Assembly: GCA_019096155.1 (NCBI GenBank)
Contig: JAHCVI010000003.1
Span: forward strand, 3,968,001 to 4,032,000
Direction: 5' to 3'
Source of the DNA: Staphylotrichum longicolle
Lineage: Eukaryota > Ascomycota > Sordariomycetes > Sordariales > Chaetomiaceae
Length of the DNA: 64,000 bases
Positions within the stretch are counted from its first letter, which is position 1, and every line of letters starts with the position of its first letter. Below, piece by piece: positions 35,291-46,421 of the stretch. Under the pieces are notes generated by a model. That model ran no database searches, was not told the DNA's origin, and worked only from the letters and a program-made list of their open reading frames with translations. Made by a program: the position numbers and the translations under genes.

Positions 35291-37142
35291 TTAGGCAGGC
35301 GTGAGCGCCAAATCATCAATGTTGACGGAGAAAGGCTGGCCGAAAGTGCCCGCGACGCTGCACCTGACGTCAATCCGGACGCGCATCCACTGGGCGTTAT
35401 TGGACAAGGAAAACCCCGACGTGCTGAACGGGACCCACTCGGTCGTCGTGCCCGCTCTCAGGGTGAAGAACTGGGAGGCGCCCAGTTGCGTCTCGAGGTA
35501 GATGTACATGGAGCAGAGGAAGGCGTTGACGCCGGAGCTTTTTTGGAACTGGATAAGGTGCATTTCGTTAGCAATTTTGACATTCGATGTATTATCATAA
35601 GACCGGGAATAATGGTAAAAAAGAATTACTTACACCGGTGATCTTGTACAGGACGTTACGCGGAGGGTTCAGTTGCGGACTGACGATCGCAAAGTTGAAG
35701 TCGGTGGCGCGCATGCCAGCCGCCCAGCGGAACTCTCCAGACTTGGAGCCTCCGTGAGCCACGGTGGTGCTGGCCATGTTGTAGGTGAACAAATTGTTGT
35801 TGGGCGACGGAGTGAGGATGGTCCAGGAGCTCGGATCACCTTCAAAGTCGCCGTTGACGAAGAGAGGAGTGGCCGAGGGAGCTGGCGCCGAAGTTGTAGT
35901 GCTAGTGGTAGTTGGGATCGCCGAGGAGGTCGTCGTCTCGGCGAGAGCACTCGTGGTTGTGATGACCGGAGCAGATGTGGAAGTGGTTGAGGTGGTGGTT
36001 GTGGTGTCCGGAACAGATGTGGAAGTAGGGAGAGTGATGGACGAAGAAGATGTTGCGAGTGTGCTAGTAACCTCATCATCCTCATCGTCTGAGCAGTCCT
36101 CGGCCGAGTACAAGTTCAGGCGATTTCCAGCACCACAGGTCTGGGAAAGCTTTCCAGGGCACGGGAAATTGCATTCCGCAGCTGGGGCGGACACGCTGCC
36201 CTCGTTGAGTGTATCGCCGCAATAGCACTCACGGCCATACTCGACGCCGAACCACTGGTAACCGTCGCAGACGGCAGCACACTTCTCGAGAGTCATGGCG
36301 TCGTCGCAGAAGGAAACACTGCTGAGGGCTCGTTGACCATGGGCCTCGGTGTAGCAACCCTCACTCACCCAGCCATCCACAGATGATGTCGGGACGGGTG
36401 CCGAGGGCGCTGTCGATGATGAAGGTGTAGTAGTGTCGGCGCTGAACTCGTACACATTGAGGCGCCAATCTCCGCCGCACTTCTCATTCGGGTTGCCCGC
36501 GCAAGGGAATGAACAGTCGGTCTCCGGAGCAGAGGCGCTTCCGGGGTTCAGGCCGATTCCGCAATAGCACTCGTTGTAGTACTCGAGACCAAAGACGGGG
36601 AGGTTGGAAGCACGGCAGATGTCGGCGCACTTCTGGATCGTCATGTCATCGGCTCTGGTGACCTTGGCGGAAAGGCGCGCGATTACCAGTGGGTTCGGAA
36701 TGGCAACCGAGGGAACGGTACGTGGACGGGAGGCGGGCGCGGGTGCTTCACTGGCGCGGGTGTAAAGAGTGAGTCTGTTGCCAGCTCCGCAGGCTTGGGC
36801 AGAGTTTCCTGGGCATGGGAAGCTGCACTCGGCAGCCGCCGTCTCGACACTGCCCTGGTTGATGGCATCACCACAGTAGCATTCCCTGCCATACTCGAGA
36901 CCAAAGTATTTGAATCCGGAGCAGGCGGTCGCGCACTTCTCGGCGGTCAGCTGGTCGTCGAAGAAGGCCGAACCGCTGAGGGCCCGTTGGCCCTGCGCCT
37001 CGGTGTAGCATCCGGTGTAGCCATATCCTGGAACGACAGCAGGATCACGTCGAGTGAGCCGAGTATAGGGTGAGGCAGCTACGCCCAAAGGAGCGACGAG
37101 GGCCGAAGCCACGGTGTAAGAAACGAGTGTGAAACGCTGCAT
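35291..37142 (-). CDS. Secreted protein with three WSC domains
   Basis: A 588-residue extracellular or wall-associated protein. WSC domains bind carbohydrate or act in wall sensing. Exons are 35634-37142 and 35291-35548. The intron has a perfect TGCTAAC branch site. After a signal peptide (about 1-23) come three WSC domains: GYTGCYTEAQGQRALSG to LTLY (about 41-128), a second with a degenerate start (ADDMTIQKCADICR to LNVYEF, about 152-233), and GCYTEAHGQRALSS to LNLYS (about 260-350). A Ser/Thr-rich stalk (about 360-415) follows. The C-terminal beta-sandwich-like domain starts NGDFEGDPSSW and resembles carbohydrate-binding (CBM-like) modules. There is no transmembrane helix, so it is not a classical WSC stress sensor. 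Confidence 0.9.
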
Positions 37143-37687
37143 CTTCAGCTTGCCTCGAGGATGGGCGATGGAGTGTTGGAGACGAGAGGGCCCTTCATTC
37201 TGGGGACAGGTAGCAGAAAAGTATTTCCATTATCGCGTTTTAATGTTCTGATGCCAAGGGAGTCTCCTGACGCCCAGGCTCTTTCAGCCCGCAGAGAGTT
37301 GTGCTTGATGCCAAACAGAAATCCTGGAACCAAATAGTTGGATATGCGAATGAGGCGCTATCGTTCAGCTGCTCCCATTCGGGCAGCTAACCCCAGTCGG
37401 GGCCAGCAGGGCGAATCAGAGCTTCCAATTTAGTAGGGCCTCGAAGATCAAGGCCCACAGCATATTGGTCTGGATGGAGTCATGGACCAAAGGATCAGCG
37501 CTACAGCCTTGGAAGGCCCACAGTTTATTGATCTGGAAGTCAATGGACCAAATGGGTCCGGCACGTCCGGCCAGCGCTTCAGCTGCCTCGGAAAGAATAA
37601 GTCCTGGAAATGTCCATGGGTGATGGAGTTGAGTTGGCGTTCCAGGCAAATCAAGAACAGTCACTCGTTTATCGTTGAATAGTAAAG
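37143..37687. other. Intergenic between divergent surface-protein genes
   Basis: Holds the promoters of the WSC gene (-) and the Ser/Thr-rich gene (+). A signal-peptide exon of the latter may lie here, but I could not identify one. Confidence 0.4.
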
Positions 37688-39019
37688 ATGGGGATCAATC
37701 AGTCCAGCCCAACGTGTGAGGCCAATGCGTGCCTCAATCGGGTCATGGGAGTCGGCGTCTACGATGGACGCGAACAGTGGCTCAGTTGTGTCCAGAGTTA
37801 TTCCAACGCCCAGACAGAAACTGTGTAAGTAACAAGCCTGCGCGGCCCCCCGAGCATCGAAGACCGTGTTGAGTGTTGACACCTGTTCAGCACTCTGGCA
37901 CCGCGAAACACGTATACCTCGACCGTGACTGCCACGGCCTCAAATACTGATGTTGTGGTCGAGATCCGCACGACTGAGGTAACGGCCTACTCAACATCGA
38001 CTTCATACCTTGAGGTGTTGGAGACGGTCACGGCCTACACCACAACCGATGTTCTGACCGCCTCGACCACCGTCACGGCTGCATCTTCATCTGCCTTGAA
38101 AGCAAAAAGGCACAAGAAACGCGGGGGCGGTTGCAAGCCGACATCCACCATATTGTCTGCCGATCCCTCTTCTGCCACTCCTTCATCTGTCGCTCCCTCG
38201 TCTGTCGACTCTTCGTCCATCGTTCCTCCGTCATCATCTGCCGCCGACTCCGCATCGGCCTCGACAAGCAGCACACCCGAGTCAACTTCAGCAACCACGC
38301 CTCCCCAGGGCCCCGTGTCCGCAGCCCCAGAGTGCCCCAATGTGGAAGCTTACTCGTCGGCCTGCTCGTGCATCTGGGCCGCGAGTGATGCAACGCAAAC
38401 TAGCACCTCTCAGGCACCCGACACCACCATCCTGGTCACCGAGACCGCTACGGTAGCTGTCCCTTCCACCTCGACCGACTGGACCACCAACACGGTAACC
38501 GTCACCGTTCTGCAAGGCGCCACGACAACCATGACCTCGACCATCAGCACCGGCACGGTCACCACAACCACCATCACATCCACATGCCCCGCGCCGGCGC
38601 CCACCGAGACAGGCGAGCTCGCCGTCGTCGGTGGTCCGAACAATGGTCAAGTCTTTCTCAACAACCTGAACGTCCCCAGTCTGGTTGGAACACCCGGGAC
38701 GGCCTTAAGAGCTGTCGTGGCTCGGGCGGGCGGCCAGCCCTACCTGGCCAGTGACCCTGACGTGAAGATGTGGATTACCTACCAGGAGTCAGTGGGTAGA
38801 GTGTACTTTGCGCGCGTGGTCAATCCTGGAACCACATATACCGCGGTTTCCTGCTCCGTCAGCGACGCTAATGTGCTATCCTGCACGGCCGGCAACTTGG
38901 CTGTTGACACTTTCTTCACCCTTCCCAACATCAGTCAGGTTTATATGGCTAGCGCGGCATATCTCAGCACGCGCACGACACCGTATGATGTTATTAGCCT
39001 CAAGGTTTTAACTTGCTGA
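37688..39019 (+). CDS. Ser/Thr-rich surface-type protein, N-terminus uncertain
   Basis: Exon 1 (from an ATG at 37688 to 37824) has CEANACLNRVMG, a Cys pattern common at the start of secreted fungal Ser/Thr-rich proteins. A 66-bp intron joins it in phase to 37891-39019, giving 421 residues. A mucin-like region with repeats of the type TVTAT, TETATV and TVTVT (residues about 50-260) includes a CSCIWAAS motif near 195. The C-terminal part (about 270-421) looks globular and contains GELAVVGGPNNGQVFL. The ATG used is the first after a stop but gives no signal peptide, so a further 5' exon is probable. No GPI signal is evident. Function is unknown. Probably extracellular by composition. Confidence 0.65.
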
Positions 39020-39048
39020 GTGAGGAAACCAGAAATAGGGGTAGTGTT

Positions 39049-39647
39049 TTAGTCCTTTCTGCCACTTGCGCTTACTCGAGTATACATCTCGGCACGGAAC
39101 TGCCTCCGAGTCTGGTTCCTCATCTTTGCATCGGCGTACCAATAAAAGACCCTGTCGGGCTTGACCTCGTCCTCCTCGCACAGATCCCACCTCGGCTGCC
39201 AAACATGTCCCATGAGCCGTTTGAACTTTGAGCCACAGTGTCTGCAAAAATTACCAAACCGGATACGGATCCAAGGCGGCCGACATCCTCGGTCGATCGG
39301 CGAACACCCACACCCAAGGTCCCTGGAACACGACCCGGAGCAGCTCTTGCTTTTCCTGCAGCGGCCGCTGGGGCTTCACCTCGGGCGGCACCTCCTCGGG
39401 CAGCCCCCCGAGGATCGAGTCCAGCGCAGCATCGAGGCGCTTCAGGCAGGCCGCGAACCGCTCGTAGGAGCCGGGGCCAACTTGAAGGTCGCGCGATACA
39501 TGGTGAAGCCGCACCCCTAGGGAACATAGGTACTGTAGCGGCTGTGTTCTTGGAGGAGGCGCAAGTCGAGGGAGTCGTCGGACGGCAGTTATTCAAGAGA
39601 GACAGGGGCGTGGGAGGAAAGGACGTGGGGCTCGTGCGGAGAGGCAT
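39049..39647 (-). pseudogene. Frame-broken unknown gene with CxxC motif
   Basis: Protein-like sequence continues for about 199 residues, but in four successive frame segments. A start at 39647 (MPLRTSPTS) shifts near 39590 to LPSDDSLDLRLLQEHSRY, near 39520 to LHHVSRDLQVGPGSYERF (continuing to ALDPYPV), and near 39252 to NFCRHCGSKFKRLMGH, ending at a TAA at 39049. Two one-base additions and one removal restore an exact multiple of three. The shifts are too close together for normal introns. The C-terminus has a CxxC pair and a Trp-rich WQPRWDL segment. I do not know the family. It is either a pseudogene or an intact gene hidden by sequence errors. Confidence 0.55.
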
Positions 39648-40053
39648 CGTCGAGAGCTGTGTTGCTTAGGTTCAGTTGGGCTTGGTTGGGTGAGGTGACA
39701 ATTGGAACATTTGTTGGTTCAAAAGAGCGGAGCTGCGAGGGGTTTCAGATCACGGTGCAAGGATCGCGATGACTATCCCCAGGAAACCCAAAAAAACGCT
39801 CTGTGTGGTAGCTGTGGAAGAAAAGGGGGATGCGATTGGTTCGACAACAGCTAGTGTAGGAAAAGAGGAATGCGCCACGAATTGGGTTTTGTGTAGGTGG
39901 TGTCACTCGATAGAGCCCAGGGGTCAGATACAGCACACTAACGTTGGTCCGGAAAGTCCTTAGTATTGCTCTTAATAAACAATAAACGAAACAGAAGTCC
40001 ATTGTTGTCCTGCTCTGTAATAACTACAGGAGAAAAAAAAGTGCAAAAGGAAA
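39648..40053. other. Intergenic
   Basis: Between the broken gene and the tRNA. Nothing recognised. Confidence 0.5.
40033..40040 (-). terminator. Oligo-T terminator of tRNA-Cys
   Basis: Eight consecutive T on the minus strand, 13 bases beyond the tRNA 3' end, fits an RNA polymerase III termination signal. Confidence 0.7.
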
Positions 40054-40124
40054 GGACGAAACGCGATTTGAACGCGTGACCTACCGGACTGCAGCCGGTT
40101 GCTCTACCCCTGAGCTATTCGTCC
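40054..40124 (-). tRNA. tRNA-Cys (anticodon GCA)
   Basis: A 71-nt intron-less cloverleaf. The acceptor stem is GGACGAA/TTCGTCC (7 bp) and the D stem GCTC/GAGC. The anticodon stem ACCGG/CCGGT carries loop CTGCAGT with anticodon GCA. The T stem is ACGCG/CGCGT with loop TTCAAAT. The D arm AGCTCAGGGGTAGAG holds the A box and GTTCAAATC the B box. All stems pair perfectly. Confidence 0.95.
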
Positions 40125-40806
40125 TCAGCTGCTGTGATTGGAATTGCGGGTCGCCAAGTGGACTCATGAGCGGAGGCCAACTCCGCTCATCTCACTTCAC
40201 ACCGCCCTTGTTCGTCAACTTCAGGACAAATCAGATTTGGCTGCTGGGTGGGGCGTTAAAAACGATGAGCATAAAGACGTCTCAATGTGTAAAAAAAAAA
40301 AAAATACAAAAAAGAAAGAAAAAGAATGTGGCTCGTCATGTCTGAACTGTTAGATCGTTCAGAACTTATTAGGTATGTTTCTTAAGAGCCTATATCAACG
40401 TTTCTTCAGTCTCTGCTTACTGCAATGCTATTTTGCGCTCCTCTTGTGGGAAAAATGTAACTCCATCAAACTTCAACCTGACGTGGCCGAGACCTATCTC
40501 ACCTCTGCAATTGACCCTGACTTGGCATCGGTTGTAGGGCAAATTCAAGATAGGGAACCGTGCGTTCTCCCTGGATTCGGCAGTCCAAAGCTGCAAGTTA
40601 GTAACTTACTGTTGTAATCAGACTTATCAGGTTACAAGAAAACCGAGTGGTTCCTGCTAGATTTGGCTATAGGCCCGACAATAACGACCCAGGAGTCATA
40701 GAAGGTGGACATGACCTGCCCAACTCATATCAGGTAATTACAATTGTACTCTTAATTTATATCTACAAACAGAATCAATCATACAGCCCCGCCCCACGCT
40801 GAGTCG
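40125..40806. other. Intergenic
   Basis: No supported gene. An 80-codon plus-strand frame at 40375-40617 has a hydrophobic start but nothing else in its favour. Short A-runs occur at 40290-40325. Confidence 0.45.
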
Positions 40807-43800
40807 TCAATCGGAACGCGTCAGGTCAATAACATCAACAGCCTTCCGCTTCAGCATCCAACCCCACGGCGACCCCTCCAGCAGCTCTGCCACTCCATCA
40901 TCCCGACCAGGCCCTCCTTCCCGAGGCGCCGCCGCCGGCTGCGCCGACGTACCAGACCCAGCCCCAGACCCAGCAGCCCCAAGCCAAATCCCCTCCATGT
41001 TCACAATGCGGTCATACTCGGCCCCGAGCAGCGTGCGCAGCGCCTCGGCCGGAAACCCCCTGATCACCTCGTCCGCCCTGGCCTGGCGGGCCCTCCACTC
41101 GCGGCGCGCGGCGTCGGCCAGCCGGGTCGTCTTGTTGACGACCAGCGTGTGCGGGCTGCCGACGTGCTCCGTGACGTGCGTGCAGTCGACGCCCGCGGCG
41201 TCGAGCTGGTTGTGCAGGTGCTGCCGGCGCTGCTTGCCCATGGGGATGCGCTGAGTGCGCAGGCTGGGGCTGGCGAGGAAGGCGTTGAGGCCGGCGCAGT
41301 CGCCGCAGGAGCAGCGGACGGCGCCGCGGACGAGCGAGGTCGACTTGGCGGGCTCCTTGCCGACCCACCGCGTGAGGAAGGCGTCGAGGACCGCTGCGTA
41401 GAGGGCTTGGTACCGCTGGGTGGAGAAGGGGATGGAGTTGTCCTCGAGGGCGTGGATTAGGCCTTGGAGAAGGGGGATCCAGAGGTGGTTGAATTCCTGG
41501 GGTGGGATGCGGTTCGCCTCGGCGACGATCCTTGATGAGAGTGCCATTGTGAGGTGGTCAGGCGCCTTCTTTTCGAGCAGGTTCTCCCAGAAGCTGACCA
41601 GCCAGCCGCTCTGAACCGCGCTGAGAAGCTGATCCTCTACCGGAGCTCCAGAATAAGGAGTGCGTCGACTCGGAGACTCGAGGGTCAGAACGCTGACCAT
41701 TGCCGGAACATCCATCGCGGAAATCATCGATTTGGAAACAGCCTCAAAGACGCTCATCCATTGGGGCTGTTGAGCAGCGGTGACCTGCCCAGCTCGTAGG
41801 AGGCTGGGCCCAGGAAGCCGAGGCAAAACGACGTTTGTTTCGCTTGCTTTTCCATAACGGGTACAACTCTGGAGTGGCGTCAGTTATGCGTCACTTCGAG
41901 GAGGATTGACGGCATGTACTCACCGGGCCTGGATATAGTCAATATCACGATACCACACGCAGTGGGAGATTACCGATGCTCCGTCTTGGAGCCCCAAGAC
42001 CATGGACTTTGCTGTGTCCAGGAATTCCTCGAGCGCTGTGCGCTCCCATTCCTCCACTTCCTCTTCCTCTGGCTTGGGGGGAGTGACTGCGCGGACGGCC
42101 GCCAGCTTGAACGACAGATGTGGCAAAGATTGGACAGCCTGGAGCAACCTGTACGTCGTCAGAAGCGTCCACTCAAGAATTGGGCGGGGGGTTCTTACGC
42201 CTTCTGGACCTCGGCGAACGACAGGCCGTTCGCTATCTCCCCCTTGATCCATGCAAAGAACTCGAGATCGATGTTGCCGTTGATATTTTCGACGGCTCCG
42301 CTCAAAGAACTCCCAGTCTCTCATCCTTACCACGGCCTGCAGCAGCTTCATCACTGCCGGCTTGTCTAACTTGGGCTTCACCTGGAAGCTGTGCATTGGC
42401 TTCGATGCCCAATCCTTCTCACACAGGCTCTTGAGCATGAGCAAGCTGGATGCGTCTTTTGATGGGTCTTGGCATCTCTCAGAGAAGTAGGCAAGAAGCG
42501 ACGCCAAATTCTTGATGCTGGACTCTGAATATCCCTTCACCTTTGCGGCCGTCTGCAGGAAAGCCGGAGTGGCGTCGCGAGGCACGAGGATGATGCCCTT
42601 CAAAGTAGTTAGCATGCATACCGGTTGGTTGTAGAAGTGGAGAGTAACAAACCGAAACCCGGTAGGCATGAGTGGCACTCGGACCTCCCTGATCAAATCG
42701 TCAGTTAGTAGGCTGCAGTCTGTTGTTGTTGCGGCGTCTGCAGCTCACCTCATTCCCGGCATAACCTTCCTCGTAGTTGATCTCCTCGCCATCGACATCC
42801 TCAAAACAATCCCGCTGAAGTAAGCTCTTCTCATCGAGCTCGACGTCGTCGGCCAAGTGGACGCCGTCCACGTCCACAAGCGTTGAAATAGCGAAATGGG
42901 TATCGTAGATTTCGTCCAACGAGTGCCAATCTTCATCATAATAGTCGTCCTCGCAGGAACCCTCGGCTGTCTTCTCCAGAGTACCGAGAAAAATGTCCAT
43001 TGGAAGCTCGGATGATATGTCGCGCAGCGCCTGCGCGACGACCAGGTCTCTGCCTTTGAAGCCTTGGACAGAGAGAGCGGCCTCGGTGTAGTGGTGGTCG
43101 AGTGCGTAGATCAGACGCTGTAGATTGTCGGAACCCGCCACCTTGGTGAGCCATTGACGCAGCGCATCGTGGAGATAGGCACGATGGCCTTGCCGCAAAC
43201 CGGCGCCCGGGCGCTCCTGGTCAGGCTCAAGGGCCAAGTTGTAGGTGAGCACCCAGCGGTAGCCCGACGTCACGGGTAGGACCTCATGCTGGACATCGGA
43301 GTACCAGCACATGAACCCTTGGTCCATCTCGGAGGATTTCAGGACCTTCTTCTCATGGCGATGCCTAACAATGACATCACCCCCGGTATGGGCCGAAGGG
43401 AGGGAGATGACGAGCGTGCCAAACATGCCCGGGATTTTGGGGGAGCTGGATGTGTCAGTGCATAGTGTTCATGGTTGCAACTGACGCCACGGAAAACCCA
43501 CTCTGTATGCGACTTGAACATGGCTCCTTGTTCGTACACCAGCATCTCGTAGAGCTCGGCTCGAATTGGTACATTGATCCCGAGGTCCTTGCCAACATGA
43601 GACACAATGGCTGCAAGGAAGGTTCGCCACTTGGGGTTCTGCATCTCAAATTGGCTGGAGTCGAGCTCCCAGGTGTTGCGGACCGAGGTGTCGACGATCG
43701 TCTGGTCGCCTTTGCCGTAGGGTGCCTGGCGGCACTTGTCGATGATCTGCCGCGCCTGGTGCTCCTGCAGCGGCAGATCAATCTTCCCGATGTCCCCAAC

Positions 43801-44160
43801 AATAAGACACGGATCCATGCTCGGAAGGGCGCGCGCCGAGGCAAAGCTGCCCGTCGAGTTGATTTGGTCGAGAGCATGGCAGAGGGCCTGGCGGATGTTG
43901 CCGGCCTGGGAATCGCTCACGTTAGGAGGGCGCACCCCCGTGCGGGATGAGGTCAAAGGAGCTGTTCCATTGCCTTCGGCTTTTATCTTCTCATTCAAGG
44001 CGGCCAACATAGCGTCCAGGAGGATACCATTACTGGTTCCCAGGGGTTTGGGAGGTCCAATGCACGGTTCTTTTGGAGTGGCACTGGGATCTTTTAGTTG
44101 CAGGGGAGTGAAATTGAAAGTGGACGCGACTGTCGCGGCTGTCGCGACTTTCTGTACCAT
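40807..44160 (-). CDS. 2OG-Fe(II) oxygenase-domain protein, one frame break
   Basis: Large fungal protein with an N-terminal prolyl-4-hydroxylase-like 2OG-Fe(II) oxygenase domain. The substrate is unknown. Exons are 43502-44160, 42749-43445, 42659-42688, 42199-42597, 41924-42148 and 40807-41866. The iron-binding His-Thr-Asp is rebuilt across intron 1 as SHTDSPKIPGMFGTLV, with the Asp codon itself split. The distal His (DVQHEVLPV) and the 2OG-binding Arg (SGYRWVLTYN) follow. In exon 4 one extra base (GG at 42298-42299) breaks the frame between RDWEFFER and AVENINGNIDLEFF. Removing it gives a 1022-residue protein. The C-terminus carries a CSCGDC zinc-like knot and PMGKQRRQHLH, typical of this family. 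It shares a 142-bp divergent promoter with the reductase gene. Confidence 0.82.
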
Positions 44161-44302
44161 TTGTTAAAGGGCCAATCAGATGTAAGAAAGTTTAATTGTC
44201 CGGCTCTAAAACGCGATTGGAAGGATCACCCTGCAACTGCAAAAACCCCCAGGCCTTGGAACGTTGACTGTGTCCGTTTCGACAAGCTAGAACGGCAGAG
44301 AG
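44161..44302. promoter_or_regulatory. Compact bidirectional promoter
   Basis: Only 142 bp separate the start codons of the divergent 2OG-oxygenase and 3-ketosphinganine reductase genes, so both promoters must share this stretch. No clear TATA box was seen. Confidence 0.6.
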
Positions 44303-45481
44303 ATGGGTACTTTCTTGTCGAAAAACGAGTTTCCCGTCGAGGGACGTGTAGGTTTTTAGGGCCAGCGCCTTTCCATTCACGTTTTTGTTGACTTAGGTTG
44401 AGCTTTGCTAACCGCAGTCCCGGGCCTCCCGGTAGACGGTCCTCATCACTGGGGGCTCCCGTGGTCTCGGGCTGGGCGCGGCCCGTCAACTAGCCGCAAA
44501 GGGCGCCAACGTCGTCATCGCCGCGCGCGATGCTGCCAAGCTAGAGGAGAGCATTGCCGACATCTCTGTAACTATCCCTCATTGTTCACCTGCAGCAGCA
44601 TCCCCACACTAAACAGAAGCCACCAGCAATGCGCCCGGTTCCCGGACAAGCAGCGCTTCCACTCCATCCGCGCTAACGTTACCACCGCCGACGAGTGCGC
44701 GCGCGTCGTGAAGGAGGCAACAAAGTGGAACAATGGCGCGCCGCCCGACATCGTCTGGTGCTGCAGCGGCAGCGCCCACCCCACGCTCTTCATCGACACG
44801 CCCACCGAGCAGTTCCAAACCATGATGGACAGCAACTACTTCTCGTGCGCCTACATGGCGCACGCCGTTCTCAACGCCTGGCTGCGCTCTCCCCCACCCG
44901 CGCCCGCACCCGCCGACTCCAAGACCAAGACCAAGACCAAGACCACCCCTGCCCGCCACCTCATCTTCACCGGCTCCTTCGTCTCCTTCTACAGCTTCGC
45001 CGGCTTCACGCCCTACGCGCCGTCCAAGGCGGCCATCCGCTCGCTGGCCGACTCGCTCTCGCAGGAGATGAACCTGTACGCGGGCGCCCGCCCGGACCTG
45101 CCGCGCGTGCGCGTCCACACCGTCTTCCCGGCCACCATGCCCACCAAGTCGCTCGAGGACGAGAACCGCGTCAAGACGGACCTGACCAAGGCGCTCGAGG
45201 AAGGGGACCAGGTCCTGAGCCCGGAGGAGTGCGCGCGGCGGGCCATCGCCGGGCTCGAGAGTGGGGAGGAGCTGGTCCCGACGTCGGCGATCATCAGGCT
45301 GGTCATGACCTCGATGGCGGGCGGGAGCATTCGCGGGGGGTTTTGGAAGGGTCTGGTTAACACGCTGCTCGGATGGGTGGTGTTGGTGGTCATGGTGTTT
45401 ATTCGGTGGGACATGGACAGCAAGGTGGCGAAGTGGGGGAGGCGGCATGGTGCGAGCGGCATGTTGGAGAAGAAGGACTAA
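44303..45481 (+). CDS. TSC10: 3-ketodihydrosphingosine reductase
   Basis: NADPH-dependent short-chain reductase that makes dihydrosphingosine from 3-ketosphinganine in sphingolipid synthesis at the ER. Exons are 44303-44347, 44436-44567 and 44627-45481, in phase, giving 343 residues. Exon 1 encodes only MGTFLSKNEFPVEGR. The Rossmann motif TGGSRGLG (about 20-27) begins exon 2. The catalytic segment is SFYSFAGFTPYAPSK, with Tyr near 188 and Lys near 192. A C-terminal membrane helix (LLGWVVLVVMVFIRW, about 305-320) fits ER anchoring. Intron 1 must use the second of two nearby AG acceptors, because the first would add an immediate stop. An AAGACC hexanucleotide repeat (44921-44944) encodes a Lys-Thr run in a variable loop. 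Confidence 0.9.
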
Positions 45482-45589
45482 GTGACATCACGGCAAAGGG
45501 TCAGTTTCGTACACACGCAATGTTAACAACCACTACCCAATGCTGCCACAGCTATTCCGCAGGCAGGTTCCAAATCCCGATGTTGGACG

Positions 45590-46421
45590 CTAGGAAGAAG
45601 AACGAGAGTGTGGTGAGCCGGTCAGTTCCGGCCATTCCTTTCTCGTTCCCAGCGCCACCTTTAGCATGCTGTACGAGTCTTCCATCTTTCCACTAGTATC
45701 GACCTTGTCATTGAATCAGCACGCACCACATCGAGCAACAAGGCAGATCGCCCCTCACCTCAACCAGCTTGTCCTTGCCACGGGTGCTGCCGTAGTAGTC
45801 AAGAATCGCCGGATTGTGTTCGAGATACTCTTGATACCTCTTGTCAAAACCCTCGCCGGTGTCCCCCGGTCGGCCATCCTTCCTCCCCATTACGCGCGCC
45901 TTGGCCAGGTCCCGAGGACAATGGAAAAACAGAACCAGGTGCGGCACGCCAAACTGGAAACATCAGCTTATTTTTCTCCCACAAATGCTTTTTTTCCTGA
46001 GAGTCCGTCAAACTCACCAATTTCTCAAACCCGCGGACCTCGCCCATCCGCCGCGGGAACCCGTCCACGACGATCGGACATCCAGACGGGCCGTCACGGA
46101 ACGCCTCCCGAAGGAGAGGAAACAGAAACTCCGAGGGGAGCAGCTCGCTGTTCTGGACGTGCCAGCCGACAGCGGGGTCCTTGTCGGCGTTCTCGCGGAG
46201 CAGCTCACCGACGGAGACGTGGGCGAAGTCAAACTCTTTGGCGAGCTGCTTGGCCAGCGTTGCCTTGCCTGCGCCAGGAGGGCCTGGAAGAGCGGGGAAT
46301 TAGAAGGCTCTGCCCGTGGGTCTGTGTGTGTGACCGGCTGAGGGGGTGGACATGGCTTACCAATGACAAAGACGAAACGCTGATTGCCGTCGTCGGAGTC
46401 TATGCTGTCGTCGTAGTCCAT
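45590..46421 (-). CDS. Nucleoside monophosphate kinase (adenylate/UMP-CMP kinase type)
   Basis: P-loop kinase of the adenylate/UMP-CMP kinase family, moving phosphate from ATP to an NMP. Which base it prefers cannot be read with certainty. Exons are 46361-46421, 46018-46283, 45759-45953 and 45590-45703, in phase, giving 211 residues. A 15-residue acidic leader precedes the P-loop GGPPGAGKAT (about 21-30), rebuilt over the first splice. VSVGELLREN is the NMP-binding helix and VVDGFPRRM the conserved Asp-Gly-Phe-Pro-Arg motif. FHCPRDLAKARVMGR and the GRPGDTGEGFDKR lid region follow. The short lid fits UMP-CMP-type enzymes. No targeting signal, so probably cytosolic. It converges on TSC10 with 108 bp between stops. 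Confidence 0.85.

Noticed and set aside
39252..39540. Micro-introns of 17 and 25 bp (GTACCT..TAG and GTATCC..GCAG)
   Set aside because: They would fix the frame at two sites, but such short introns are not known in these fungi, and they would remove the first Cys of the CxxC motif.
40375..40617. 80-codon frame with hydrophobic start
   Set aside because: Short, no family, no promoter or splice evidence; not enough to call a secreted peptide.
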